Shown: positions 1 to 7,723, counted from the stretch's first letter. The stretch: DNA of 17,786 nt from Sphingobacteriaceae bacterium (GCA_947478315.1 CANJWF010000005.1:1-17786); one strand, 5' to 3'. Made by a program: numbers and translations. The notes: generated by a model from the sequence alone, not told the origin.

Positions 1-88
1 CATGCAGTATGAAAAGAAAAAGGAGGATAGCCGCTATGGACATTTCTTATTTACAAACACTCATGAATTTTTAATGCGTTTGCCCTGA
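1..88 (+). CDS. Possible 3' end of an unidentified protein gene
   Basis: Reading from base 2, the frame is open from the window edge to a TGA at 86-88 and would encode about 28 residues ending in HEFLMRLP. Another plus-strand frame is also open from the edge, stopping at 72-74, so the correct frame is not settled by sequence alone. I favour the longer one because its mix of aromatic and charged residues looks more protein-like. I do not recognise the family, and the gene start lies outside the window. It would be followed by about 113 nt of spacer before panD. Confidence 0.3.
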   Translation, partial: MQYEKKKEDSRYGHFLFTNTHEFLMRLP

Positions 89-166
89 TGTTTGGAGTTA
101 GCCCCATTACTAATCAATGGGTTTTAAATATTCTAGCTTAATAAATTTCATTACTGAAGAAGCGAT

Positions 167-197
167 TTTTAAATCACGTGCTTAAGCACTAACTTTG
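167..197 (+). promoter_or_regulatory. Predicted panD promoter (Bacteroidota -33/-7 type)
   Basis: A TAACTTTG box at 190-197 matches the Bacteroidota -7 consensus TAnnTTTG. TTTT at 167-170, 19 nt upstream, is a three-of-four match to the -33 TTTG element. The box ends 4 nt before the panD ATG, so transcription should start at or next to the start codon. The spacer contains a perfect 12-bp palindrome at 178-189. Confidence 0.6.
178..189. repeat. 12-bp perfect palindrome in the panD promoter spacer
   Basis: GTGCTTAAGCAC is its own reverse complement and abuts the -7 box TAACTTTG. Its place between the two promoter elements is where a dimeric regulator could act as a repressor, but no regulator is identified here and the function is inference. 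Confidence 0.4.
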
Positions 198-201
198 TTC
201 C

Positions 202-549
202 ATGATTATTGAAGTGTTAAAGTCAAAAATCCATCGTGCAAAAATTACACAAGCCGAATTGCACTATGTTGGTAGTATCACTATAGACGAAGATTTGATG
301 GATGCGGCTAATTTGATTGCTAATGAAAAAGTTCAAGTAGTCAATAATAATAATGGCGAACGTTTTGAAACATACGTAATTAAAGGCGAACGTAATTCAG
401 GTATTATTTGTTTAAATGGTGCATGTGCTCGTTTAGCACAAGTAGGAGATATTATCATTATTATGTCTTATGCACAAATGCCATTTGAAGAAGCTAAACG
501 ATATGAGCCCATGCTAGTTTTTATAGATGAAAACAATCGATTAATTTAA
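202..549 (+). CDS. panD: Aspartate 1-decarboxylase precursor (PanD)
   Basis: PanD converts L-aspartate to beta-alanine, the precursor joined to pantoate in pantothenate and coenzyme A synthesis. It is a cytoplasmic pyruvoyl enzyme made as a proenzyme. The 115-residue product matches the usual family length and starts MIIEVLKSKIHRA, as PanD does. Gly24-Ser25 within HYVGSITID is the self-cleavage site that yields the pyruvoyl group from Ser25. The GERFETYVIKG stretch near 52-62 and NGACARL near 72-78 are family-conserved active-site regions. The ATG lies 4 nt after a TAnnTTTG box, suggesting a leaderless mRNA. An OsmC-family gene follows after 5 nt, so the two are probably co-transcribed. No panC or panB is visible in the window. 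Confidence 0.96.
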   Translation: MIIEVLKSKIHRAKITQAELHYVGSITIDEDLMDAANLIANEKVQVVNNNNGERFETYVIKGERNSGIICLNGACARLAQVGDIIIIMSYAQMPFEEAKRYEPMLVFIDENNRLI

Positions 550-554
550 TAAAT

Positions 555-959
555 ATGCCTACTAGTTTTACTCGATATTTAGGAGAGTTGCGTACAGAAG
601 CCACGCATATTCAATCAGGGAACACGGTTATTACTGACGCCCCTGTTGATAATCAAGGCAAGGGAGAGGCTTTTTCACCTACAGATTTATTGGCTACAGC
701 ATTAAGTAGTTGTATGTTTACTATTATGGGCATTGCTGCTCGCACCCATCAGATTAATATTGAAGGAGCCACTTGTTCGACTACGAAAATAATGGCAACA
801 GAGCCTAGGAGGGTTATGGAAGTAATTATTGAATTTAATTTTCCCCCACTTAATTTATCCTCAAAGGAGAAACAATTATTGGAAAATGCAGCCAAACATT
901 GTCCTGTTGCTAAAAGCTTGCATACAGACCTTAAGCAGACAATTATTTTTAATTTTTAG
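555..959 (+). CDS. OsmC family protein (peroxiredoxin-like)
   Basis: The OsmC/Ohr family are small cytoplasmic dimeric proteins, many of which reduce organic hydroperoxides with a pair of cysteines. The 134-residue product has the expected length. The first conserved cysteine is Cys53 in the helix motif ALSSCMFTIMG, and the second is Cys116 in KHCPVAKSL, so both redox residues are present. SPTDLLATAL just before Cys53 is also typical. It looks like the general OsmC/YhfA-type subgroup rather than a clear Ohr, so the substrate is uncertain. It starts 5 nt after panD and probably shares its transcript. Its stop lies 1 nt from the stop of the convergent division gene. Confidence 0.9.
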   Translation: MPTSFTRYLGELRTEATHIQSGNTVITDAPVDNQGKGEAFSPTDLLATALSSCMFTIMGIAARTHQINIEGATCSTTKIMATEPRRVMEVIIEFNFPPLNLSSKEKQLLENAAKHCPVAKSLHTDLKQTIIFNF

Positions 960-960
960 G

Positions 961-1248
961 TTAGGGTGTTGTAATTACGAATAAATCCTCGTTAGATTTT
1001 TTCATTAAATACTTTTCTCGGGCAAATTTTTCCAATTGAGTAGGGTTAGAAGTTAGTTCTTGAATTTCCTTTTCTACCTGTGTTATTTCACGGATATAAA
1101 ACGTTTTTTTCTCTCTAAGCTTTACAACTTGCTTATAATAGTCGTATTGAGAAAACAAATCGTTATGGTCAAAAAATAATAACCAAACTAATACAGCTGT
1201 TGTCGATATTAAATACTTGTTTTTTAGAATTTTTAGTGCAAGATTCAT
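961..1248 (-). CDS. FtsB/DivIC-like septum formation initiator protein
   Basis: This is a small single-pass membrane protein of the septum formation initiator family (FtsB, FtsL, DivIC), which bridges early and late divisome proteins. From the ATG at 1248 it has 95 residues: a short basic N-terminus, one hydrophobic segment at about 11-26, then a periplasmic coiled coil rich in Lys, Glu and Gln, and the conserved ending QLEKFAREKYLMKK around 71-84. That last motif is typical of Bacteroidota DivIC-like proteins. An upstream TTG at 1284 would extend the frame by 12 residues, but the ATG gives the standard architecture. A TAnnTTTG-type box on the minus strand at 1361-1354 could be its promoter, without a convincing -33 partner. 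Confidence 0.85.
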   Translation of the reverse strand: MNLALKILKNKYLISTTAVLVWLLFFDHNDLFSQYDYYKQVVKLREKKTFYIREITQVEKEIQELTSNPTQLEKFAREKYLMKKSNEDLFVITTP

Positions 1249-1458
1249 GCGAAAATAATTAAGTTTTAAAGTCGTATAAAACAAGGTATCTCATATTTAT
1301 ACATTTGTGTTTCATTACCAATAAAAGGGAGTTGTTTTACGTATGTATCCTTTCAAATCTAAATAATTTGAAAACATTAATTGCTTCACAATATTATAAG
1401 CTATAAAAATGTTTTCTGGCAGTTGAACGTCATTTACAAAGATAATATCAATAAAATT

Positions 1459-2673
1459 ATGCAGATAACTCCAACAAAAAATTTCACTTCATCAAATATT
1501 TTTTCGAGTTGCTTTTTTCATCGTCCAAGATTAATTCTCTGTTTATTCTCTTACTTTTTTTTACTCTTATATTCTTGTGGAAAAGATATACAAAGTAAAC
1601 AAGAAGAGCCATTTGATAGAACGCAGTATTTAGCATATTCACCTCAAAATGCCGACAAAAAAATAGATTTATTTTTTAATGATTTACAAACTAAATATGG
1701 TTTCAATGGCAATGTATTAATAGCTAAAAAGGGTAAAATCATTTATAAAAAATCATTTGGTTGGGCAGATTATATGCGTAGAATACCATTGAATGTGAAT
1801 ACCCCTTTTCAATTGGCCTCTGTTTCAAAACCTCTAACAGCTGTTGCAATACTTATGTTGTATGAACGAGGTAAGCTGAAACTCAACCAAACGGTGGATG
1901 AATTTTATCCAAAATTTCCCTACAAAAATATTACTATTCATTATTTGCTCACCCATCAATCAGGTCTTACCAATTATGTTTATTTTTCTGAGCGAGTTTG
2001 GAGAAGTAAAAAGCACCCGATGAATAACGCCGCTGCTATAGATTTGATGATTAAGTACAAACCAAGTCGTTATGCACCCGAAGGTAAAATTTTTCACTAT
2101 AACAATACTAATTATATGCTTTTAGGAGCTATTATTGAAAAAGTAAGTCGAATGTCTTACAGTACGTTTATGAGGAAAAATATTTTTCAACCAGCAGGGA
2201 TGTATAATACCCAAGTTTACACTACCTATGAAAATCGAAAATTTCCAAATAATGTTGCTATAGGTCACGATAGGAGTTGGCGTTTCTCAGTTTCTCCTAA
2301 TTATTTAGATGGTACATGTGGGGATAAAGGTATTTATAGTACACTTGATGATATGTTCTTGTTTGACCTCGCGCTTAAAAAAGGCATATTGCTTAAAAAA
2401 GAAACGCTAGCCTTAGCGTATAAACCACAAGTTCCTATCGAACATATTTATTTTAGTTATGGTTACGGATGGCGTACATTTTCGGGCGAACATAAGCAAA
2501 TAGTTTATCATACCGGTTGGTGGCATGGTTTCCGTAATTTTTACATGCGCAATTTGACAGATGATATTACCGTTGTAATTCTTAGTAATTTAGTTAATGG
2601 CAGTATGAATAAAACAGATCATCTGTTTGAAATACTTGAAACTCCCATCATACGTAAAGCGGCTTACGAATAA
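1459..2673 (+). CDS. Serine hydrolase lipoprotein, beta-lactamase family (class C / PBP-like fold)
   Basis: Predicted envelope serine hydrolase of the beta-lactamase superfamily (PF00144), which contains D-aminopeptidases, esterases and penicillin-binding-like enzymes. From the ATG at 1459 it has 404 residues. The N-terminus has a hydrophobic stretch at about 25-39 and a lipobox LLYSC, making Cys40 the probable lipidated residue. Catalytic signatures are in order: Ser121-x-x-Lys124 (SVSK), Tyr214-Asn-Asn216 (YNN, the YxN motif) and HTG at 351-353 in place of KTG. The n-region before the hydrophobic stretch is long (about 24 residues). A TTG at 1381 would lengthen it further and is less likely. 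The substrate cannot be read from sequence, and lactamase activity should not be assumed. The gene ends at a strong two-way terminator. Confidence 0.88.
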   Translation: MQITPTKNFTSSNIFSSCFFHRPRLILCLFSYFFLLLYSCGKDIQSKQEEPFDRTQYLAYSPQNADKKIDLFFNDLQTKYGFNGNVLIAKKGKIIYKKSFGWADYMRRIPLNVNTPFQLASVSKPLTAVAILMLYERGKLKLNQTVDEFYPKFPYKNITIHYLLTHQSGLTNYVYFSERVWRSKKHPMNNAAAIDLMIKYKPSRYAPEGKIFHYNNTNYMLLGAIIEKVSRMSYSTFMRKNIFQPAGMYNTQVYTTYENRKFPNNVAIGHDRSWRFSVSPNYLDGTCGDKGIYSTLDDMFLFDLALKKGILLKKETLALAYKPQVPIEHIYFSYGYGWRTFSGEHKQIVYHTGWWHGFRNFYMRNLTDDITVVILSNLVNGSMNKTDHLFEILETPIIRKAAYE

Positions 2674-2700
2674 ACAGTTGTATTGTTTGCAGAAATTGAA

Positions 2701-2748
2701 TTTTGAATAAAAAAGGGCAATCATTTGATTGCCCTTTTTTATTCAAAA
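2701..2748. terminator. Bidirectional intrinsic terminator between the serine hydrolase and csp genes
   Basis: Bases 2701-2723 are perfectly complementary to 2726-2748: a 23-bp arm around a 2-base centre (the real loop would open a few pairs). The core GGGCAATCA/TGATTGCCC is flanked by six A on the left and six T on the right. A U-tract therefore follows the stem on either strand, and the element suits both converging genes. Confidence 0.92.
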
Positions 2749-2827
2749 GATTTAGTAGCGAAAGTGTTATTATGTTTGTAACATTTTTCTGCTCAAACAA
2801 GCTACTACACACCATTCATAACTAATG

Positions 2828-3025
2828 TTATGAACGTCTTACTTGAATAGCTTGTGGTCCTTTTCTTCCTTCAGCTACCTCGAAAGTTACGCGATCGCCT
2901 TCAGCAAGTTGGTTGGCATCATCTAAAACATCCTTGAAATGAACGAAAATGTCATTACCTTCGTCTTGAACGATGAATCCATACCCTTTTTGGCTGTTAA
3001 ACCATTTAATTTTACCTGTTTTCAT
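2828..3025 (-). CDS. Cold-shock domain protein, CspA family
   Basis: A 65-residue single cold-shock domain that binds single-stranded RNA or DNA and acts as an RNA chaperone in the cytoplasm. It starts MKTGKIKWFNSQKGYGFI and contains both nucleic-acid-binding motifs: RNP1-like KGYGFI at 13-18 and RNP2-like DIFVHF at 25-30. Length and end (GPQAIQVRR) are standard for the family. The gene is divergent from dxs. A promoter at 3201-3171 on the minus strand would give a leader of about 140 nt, in keeping with the long leaders of cold-regulated csp mRNAs. It ends at the two-way hairpin shared with the serine hydrolase gene. Whether this copy is cold-induced or constitutive cannot be told. Confidence 0.96.
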   Translation of the reverse strand: MKTGKIKWFNSQKGYGFIVQDEGNDIFVHFKDVLDDANQLAEGDRVTFEVAEGRKGPQAIQVRRS

Positions 3026-3058
3026 AATTTTTATATATTAACAATATTACTTTAGTCT

Positions 3059-3250
3059 CTCAAGCCACTTCAAGCCAAAATTTGTAAATCCCGAGAAGTT
3101 AAAATGATTTTATTCACAGAGAAGTGCAGAAATTCAAACTTATTGAAGAGACCGTAAAAGACTCAAGCACCAAAGTTAATTATTTTATTAAATAAGTCAA
3201 GTTAAAATTCAATATATTATTTTAACAAAGATATTATACCACCCTCAAGC
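3059..3250. repeat. Four copies of YTCAAGC in the csp-dxs spacer
   Basis: The word occurs at 3059-3065, 3069-3075, 3162-3168 and 3244-3250, always in the same orientation. The first two are spaced by 10 nt and fall in the csp leader, where the RNA reads GGCTTGA-AGT-GGCTTGA. The third is at the predicted csp start point. Function is unknown. Confidence 0.35.
3171..3201 (-). promoter_or_regulatory. Predicted csp promoter
   Basis: On the minus strand, TAACTTTG (3178-3171) is a full match to the -7 consensus. CTTG (3201-3198), 19 nt upstream, matches three of four bases of the -33 TTTG. The predicted start is near 3166, giving a leader of about 140 nt. Other TAnnTTTG matches on this strand at 3142-3135 and 3233-3226 lack a good -33 partner. 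Confidence 0.6.
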
Positions 3251-3266
3251 GGAGATAAGAAAATTC

Positions 3267-3299
3267 TCTGTAATTAATTGTAGTAAGTTTATAGCTTTG
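3267..3299 (+). promoter_or_regulatory. Predicted dxs promoter
   Basis: TAGCTTTG at 3292-3299 fits the -7 consensus fully, and TCTG at 3267-3270, 21 nt upstream, is a three-of-four -33 match. The start would be near 3304, leaving a leader of about 14 nt before the ATG at 3318. Confidence 0.5.
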
Positions 3300-3317
3300 T
3301 GGTTTGCGTTGTAATTT

Positions 3318-5246
3318 ATGAAATTTATGCAGGGTTTGTTGGCAGGGATAAAAAATCCTGAAGACCTTAGAAAACTGAAAGAAAAAGACTTATCTCAATT
3401 GTGTGAGGATTTACGTCAGTTTATTATTGACATTGTTTCAGTTCATGGTGGACATTTCGCCGCAAGTCTAGGTGTTGTAGAACTTACCGTAGCGTTGCAT
3501 TATGTTTTAAATACCCCATACGACCAGTTAGTTTGGGACGTAGGGCATCAAGCTTATGGGCATAAAATTTTGACAGGTAGAAAAGATGTTTTTTACACCA
3601 ACCGGCTTTATGGAGGAATTAGTGGATTTCCTAAGCGTTCAGAAAGTGAGTACGATTCTTTCGGTGTAGGGCATTCGTCTACCTCTATCTCTGCCGCTTT
3701 GGGTATGGCTGTTGCATCACGTTATAAAGGAGAAACTAATCGTCAGCATGTAGCTGTTATAGGAGATGGAGCTATGACAGGCGGTATGGCGTTTGAGGCA
3801 TTAAATCATGCAGGGATAGAAAAATCTAATCTTCTAGTGATTTTGAATGATAATTGTATGTCTATAGATCCCAATGTAGGCGCGCTAAAAGAATATTTGA
3901 CAGATATCACTACCTCCAAATTATATAATCGTTTTAGAGATGATATAGGTCATGTACTCAATAAAATATCCGAATTGGGTCCTAATGCACATGAGACAGT
4001 CAAAAAAATAGAAAAAAGTATCAAAGGTACTTTATTAAAAAAAAGTAACTTTTTTGAAGCACTTAAGTTTCGTTACTTTGGACCAATAGATGGGCATAAT
4101 GTCCAACATTTGGTGAAAGTTTTGAAGGATTTGAAAGATATCCCAGGTCCAAAACTGTTGCATTGTATAACAGTTAAAGGTAAAGGGTATGAACTTGCAG
4201 AAAAAGATCAAACTAAGTGGCACGCTCCAGGCTTATTTGATAAAATAACTGGTGAAATAAAAAAAGAAATTTCTTCGAAGCCAAAACCACCTAAATACCA
4301 AGATGTTTTTGGACATACGATTATCGAATTGGCAGAAAAAAACCCAAAAATTATGGGTATTACTCCTGCTATGCCGTCTGGATGTTCACTGAATTTGATG
4401 ATGAAAATAATGCCTCATAGGGCTTTTGATGTAGGTATAGCGGAGCAACATGCCGTTACTTTTTCTGCAGGATTAGCGACACAAGGCTTAATCCCATTTT
4501 GTAATATTTATTCATCCTTTATGCAACGCGCCTATGATCAAGTGATTCATGATGTTGCTATACAAAAATTGAATGTAGTATTTTGTTTAGATAGAGCGGG
4601 TTTAGTTGGGGCTGATGGTGCTACTCATCATGGAGCCTACGATTTAGCCTATATGCGCTGTATTCCAAATATGATTATAGCTTCCCCAATTAATGAGCAA
4701 GCACTTCGCAATATGATGTTTACTGCTCAACAAGATAATATGGGTCCGTTTGTTATTCGTTATCCTAGAGGAAATGGCGTAATGGCAGAATGGAGAACAC
4801 CCTTAGAAATTATTCCTGTAGGTAAAGCGCAGAAAATAACAGATGGGGAAGAAATTGCTATTATTTCCATAGGACATGTAGGTAATTTTGTTTTAGACGC
4901 TTGTGAACAGTTAAAAGAAAAGAAACTTTTTCCTGCACATTACGATTTGCGTTTTCTTAAACCGTTAGATGAAGAAACATTACATGATATTTTTCGCAAG
5001 TATTCGAGAGTAGTTACTGTAGAAGATGGTTGTTTGCAAGGAGGAATGGGTTCTGCCATTTTAGAGTTTATGTCTACGCATAAATATCAAGCAGAAATAA
5101 TACGATTAGGCATTCCCGATCGTTGTGTTGACCATGGAGATCCAACTCAGTTGTGGAAAGAATGCGGTTATGATGTCGGTTCTATAGTTTATACAATTGA
5201 GAAAATGTTTCGTGAAACACGCCCTTGTGTCGATACTGAAAATTAG
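3318..5246 (+). CDS. dxs: 1-deoxy-D-xylulose-5-phosphate synthase (Dxs)
   Basis: Dxs condenses pyruvate with glyceraldehyde 3-phosphate to form DXP, the first and usually limiting step of the MEP pathway to isoprenoids; DXP also feeds thiamine and pyridoxal synthesis. It is a cytoplasmic thiamine-diphosphate enzyme. The 642 residues match the family. The N-terminal domain has HGGHFAASLG near 43-52 with the conserved His46, and the ThDP/Mg motif GDGAMTGG at 149-156 ending with Asn around 177-179. GPIDGHN follows in the middle. The second domain has GIAEQHAVTF with the catalytic Glu. The third is a transketolase C-terminal domain. A second in-frame ATG lies 9 nt downstream of the chosen one. 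A DUF5723-like gene follows after 33 nt and may be co-transcribed. Confidence 0.98.
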   Translation: MKFMQGLLAGIKNPEDLRKLKEKDLSQLCEDLRQFIIDIVSVHGGHFAASLGVVELTVALHYVLNTPYDQLVWDVGHQAYGHKILTGRKDVFYTNRLYGGISGFPKRSESEYDSFGVGHSSTSISAALGMAVASRYKGETNRQHVAVIGDGAMTGGMAFEALNHAGIEKSNLLVILNDNCMSIDPNVGALKEYLTDITTSKLYNRFRDDIGHVLNKISELGPNAHETVKKIEKSIKGTLLKKSNFFEALKFRYFGPIDGHNVQHLVKVLKDLKDIPGPKLLHCITVKGKGYELAEKDQTKWHAPGLFDKITGEIKKEISSKPKPPKYQDVFGHTIIELAEKNPKIMGITPAMPSGCSLNLMMKIMPHRAFDVGIAEQHAVTFSAGLATQGLIPFCNIYSSFMQRAYDQVIHDVAIQKLNVVFCLDRAGLVGADGATHHGAYDLAYMRCIPNMIIASPINEQALRNMMFTAQQDNMGPFVIRYPRGNGVMAEWRTPLEIIPVGKAQKITDGEEIAIISIGHVGNFVLDACEQLKEKKLFPAHYDLRFLKPLDEETLHDIFRKYSRVVTVEDGCLQGGMGSAILEFMSTHKYQAEIIRLGIPDRCVDHGDPTQLWKECGYDVGSIVYTIEKMFRETRPCVDTEN

Positions 5247-5279
5247 AGTACTACGCCAACTAATTTAATCAGTAATACC

Positions 5280-6755
5280 TTGAAAAAAATTATAGTTATA
5301 TCTGTTTGTCTCTATTCGCTTTTTACACTTACCGAGGTGAATGCTCAGCGTTATTTTTTGCATCACTCGGGTACACTATATAGTTCTTTTGAAAACCCGT
5401 CGGAAGATATTTTTGTCCCTAATAAGAGCAAACAATATGCAGTTAGTTTTTTATTGGGAAATCTAGGTTTTTATCTTGAACAAGATGGACCGGCTCAAGA
5501 TATGTTGAGGCAAGTGCTTTTCGAAAACAAGAATTTTTCTGCAAATGATTTGCCTTTATTGGCTAATCAGCCGTTTACCACTTTTTTTAGCTCTAATCAA
5601 TATTTGGCAATGTTTAAAATGTGTGGAGGTATAACTAGTCCGTTTGAGTATGGTTTTTCGTGGCAAATTAAATCTATAGGTTACGGATCTGTTACTAATC
5701 AAATGTTGAAGTTATTAAATGATTATACATTACTCGCTAACCAGTCTAACAATACAATTAAGGATAATGCAATAGCTGCACAATCTTATCATCAGCTTAA
5801 TTTTTCGATAAGGCAAGATTTAAACCCGTATGTTTCAGTAGGAGCTAAAATTGGGTTATTAAGTGGAATAGGGTATATGAATGCGAGCTTAGATGCTTTA
5901 GGTTTAGATATTAACTTACAACAACAATCTATAGCTTATCAAGCTAACGCTCAAGCAAAAGTAGCAAGTGCGTACCCCGATTTAGTTGCTGATGGCAGTT
6001 CTTTGAAAACGGTTAATGGAAGTGAGCAAAAATGGTCTTATTTTTTGCCGACGTTCAGAAATCCAGGTGCAGCAATTAGTTTTGGGTGTTCATTAAATAA
6101 TCAAAATGGGTTGTTCGCATCGTTTAATGTAAAAGATTTAGGTTTTATTAACTGGAGTACTAATAGTTTTGTTTATACAATTAATCAAAATGGTACAGCT
6201 ACAGGAACATCACAAAGTACAATTATAGAGAATATTCAGACCAAGATTAAAGATGATTTGCAACCTAAAAAACAGAGTTTTATTGCTCCCACGGAAACAC
6301 TGTTGGATATGTCCGTATCACAAAAAATTGGTTTTTACAAACCCGTTTTAGTCGTGGGTAAATATCTGTTTAATCCTTATGGTTTTGTGGCTTTTACACA
6401 TAATTTTAATATTTACCCTATTCAATTAGGTCTTTCTACAGGATGGAATACCTATGGTACAACTTGGACAGCTTATAATATGGGGGCTCAATTGATGTAT
6501 CAAACCCCTAATGGTGAGTTTTACATAGGTTCTGAGCAGTTATTTCGTATGTTAGAAATAAATAGTGATGCTCAACAGAAAATTAGTCACCAAGCAGTGG
6601 GAGGGGGTTCTTTAGGTTTAGATTTTTATTTGGGTTTCTCGTTTAAGTTTGGTCGGGTAGCTGAAGATTGGGGTATTAGTAGTTATAGTAATTTCGAGAA
6701 TGGTTTTTGGAACTGGTTATTCGGTTGGAAAACGCATAGAAGATTTTTAGATTAA
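5280..6755 (+). CDS. Predicted outer-membrane beta-barrel protein, DUF5723-like
   Basis: A 491-residue exported protein of unknown function. It starts with a clear signal peptide (MKKIIVISVCLYSLF...), probable cleavage after Ala22 in VNA-QRYF, followed by repeated amphipathic strands rich in Gly, Asn, Tyr and Phe, and an aromatic C-terminus, as expected for an outer-membrane barrel. The segment KDLGFINWSTNS in the middle resembles Bacteroidota DUF5723 proteins; this assignment is from memory and not searched. The start must be TTG at 5280: the next in-frame ATG falls well inside the protein, an in-frame stop lies shortly upstream, and the signal peptide begins directly at the TTG. It follows dxs after 33 nt and converges on tsaB with only 3 nt between stops. 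Confidence 0.75.
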   Translation: MKKIIVISVCLYSLFTLTEVNAQRYFLHHSGTLYSSFENPSEDIFVPNKSKQYAVSFLLGNLGFYLEQDGPAQDMLRQVLFENKNFSANDLPLLANQPFTTFFSSNQYLAMFKMCGGITSPFEYGFSWQIKSIGYGSVTNQMLKLLNDYTLLANQSNNTIKDNAIAAQSYHQLNFSIRQDLNPYVSVGAKIGLLSGIGYMNASLDALGLDINLQQQSIAYQANAQAKVASAYPDLVADGSSLKTVNGSEQKWSYFLPTFRNPGAAISFGCSLNNQNGLFASFNVKDLGFINWSTNSFVYTINQNGTATGTSQSTIIENIQTKIKDDLQPKKQSFIAPTETLLDMSVSQKIGFYKPVLVVGKYLFNPYGFVAFTHNFNIYPIQLGLSTGWNTYGTTWTAYNMGAQLMYQTPNGEFYIGSEQLFRMLEINSDAQQKISHQAVGGGSLGLDFYLGFSFKFGRVAEDWGISSYSNFENGFWNWLFGWKTHRRFLD

Positions 6756-6758
6756 ACC

Positions 6759-7433
6759 TTATTTGAAAAAAAAATCTTTCAGATAGAATGGTTCGAAGTA
6801 AGCCAAATCTTCAAATTTCTTTTGTTTATAGTGTTCATACGCTAATTGACTTAACCCTGATGCGGAGTTAACAAATTCTTCATGAAATATGGCATGTGAT
6901 ATATTTTCTAACATAATTTTGCATTTACTCATTCCATCGCCGAAAAAGACTACAGACCGTTCTTTCAATATTTCAATGAATGATTTGTTATCAATAATTT
7001 TTGCACAGGTATCTTCTATGTAATTTAAATGCCAATCAAATAGAGCAGTATAAACTTCCATACGTCTCGCATCAATCATCGGGCATAGTAAAATGTTCGG
7101 ATTATAATTATTTGTTTGAATTATTTGATTAGCCATTCCTTTCAATGTATCAATGGCGATTAAAGGTTTATCTAAGGCATAACATAATCCTTTTGCTGTA
7201 GAAACTCCAATACGTAATCCCGTATACGAGCCAGGACCTTGGCTTATAGCAACAGCCTTAATATCTTTCCAAGATATGCTAGTTTCAGTTAATATTTTTT
7301 CAATAAATATGGTTAAGAAACTTGCATGTATATTCTGTTCATATTGTTCATAAACTGCGAGTGTATGCCCATTTTGAGCAATAGCTACAGAACAACATGT
7401 AGTTGAAGTTTCTATTTGTAAAATATGACACAT
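6759..7433 (-). CDS. tsaB: tRNA t6A biosynthesis protein TsaB
   Basis: TsaB is the inactive kinase-like partner that dimerises with TsaD and, with TsaE and TsaC, makes N6-threonylcarbamoyladenosine at position 37 of ANN-decoding tRNAs in the cytoplasm. The 224-residue length fits. The N-terminus MCHILQIETSTTCCSVAIA is the ASKHA-fold phosphate loop, and GPGSYTGLRIG at 66-76 is the family hallmark. The long TsaD-type metal-binding His motif is absent, supporting TsaB rather than TsaD. The C-terminal half is diverged, as is usual for the family. Other t6A genes are not in the window. A 65-nt gap separates it from yidD upstream, so it could be read with the rpmH operon or from its own promoter; no clear box is seen. 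Confidence 0.93.
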   Translation of the reverse strand: MCHILQIETSTTCCSVAIAQNGHTLAVYEQYEQNIHASFLTIFIEKILTETSISWKDIKAVAISQGPGSYTGLRIGVSTAKGLCYALDKPLIAIDTLKGMANQIIQTNNYNPNILLCPMIDARRMEVYTALFDWHLNYIEDTCAKIIDNKSFIEILKERSVVFFGDGMSKCKIMLENISHAIFHEEFVNSASGLSQLAYEHYKQKKFEDLAYFEPFYLKDFFFK

Positions 7434-7498
7434 AAGGATCAGGTATCTCGTTAATTTTTGTATTCAGATAATGGTGGTTGATTTAGGATGTTTTTAAA

Positions 7499-7723
7499 TC
7501 ATGGAACGGGGTCATGTCCGTGTCCACCCCATGGATGGCATCGTAAAATACGCCTTAGTGTGAGCCACGTCCCTCGAGATGCACCATATTTTTGTATTGC
7601 TTCAATGCTATATGTTGAACAAGTTGGTGTAAACCGACAATTGATACCTAAAATAGGAGATATGAAGTATTGGTAAAATCGAACAGATATCGATAAAATA
7701 GTAATCAAGAAACGATTAATCAT
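7499..7723 (-). CDS. yidD: Membrane protein insertion efficiency factor YidD
   Basis: A 74-residue YidD family member, a small protein at the inner face of the cytoplasmic membrane that aids YidC-dependent insertion. The hallmark pattern is complete: CRFTPTCSTYSIEAI at 29-43, with its cysteines, and the C-terminal RCHPWGGHGHDPVP. The N-terminal 25 residues form an amphipathic or hydrophobic helix. Its ATG overlaps the rnpA stop in an ATGA junction, so translation is probably coupled. The usual rpmH-rnpA-yidD order is kept, but no yidC follows; tsaB comes next. Confidence 0.96.
   Translation of the reverse strand: MINRFLITILSISVRFYQYFISPILGINCRFTPTCSTYSIEAIQKYGASRGTWLTLRRILRCHPWGGHGHDPVP

Noticed and set aside
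1249..1284. TTG-initiated extension of the DivIC-like protein
   Set aside because: The ATG at 1248 gives the standard short basic N-terminus before the membrane segment.
1459..2673. Antibiotic-resistance beta-lactamase
   Set aside because: The fold motifs are shared with many peptidases and esterases. The HTG box and lipoprotein location do not establish lactam hydrolysis.
4035..4223. Minus-strand open frame within dxs
   Set aside because: It is fully antisense to a conserved part of dxs and shows no recognisable protein features.
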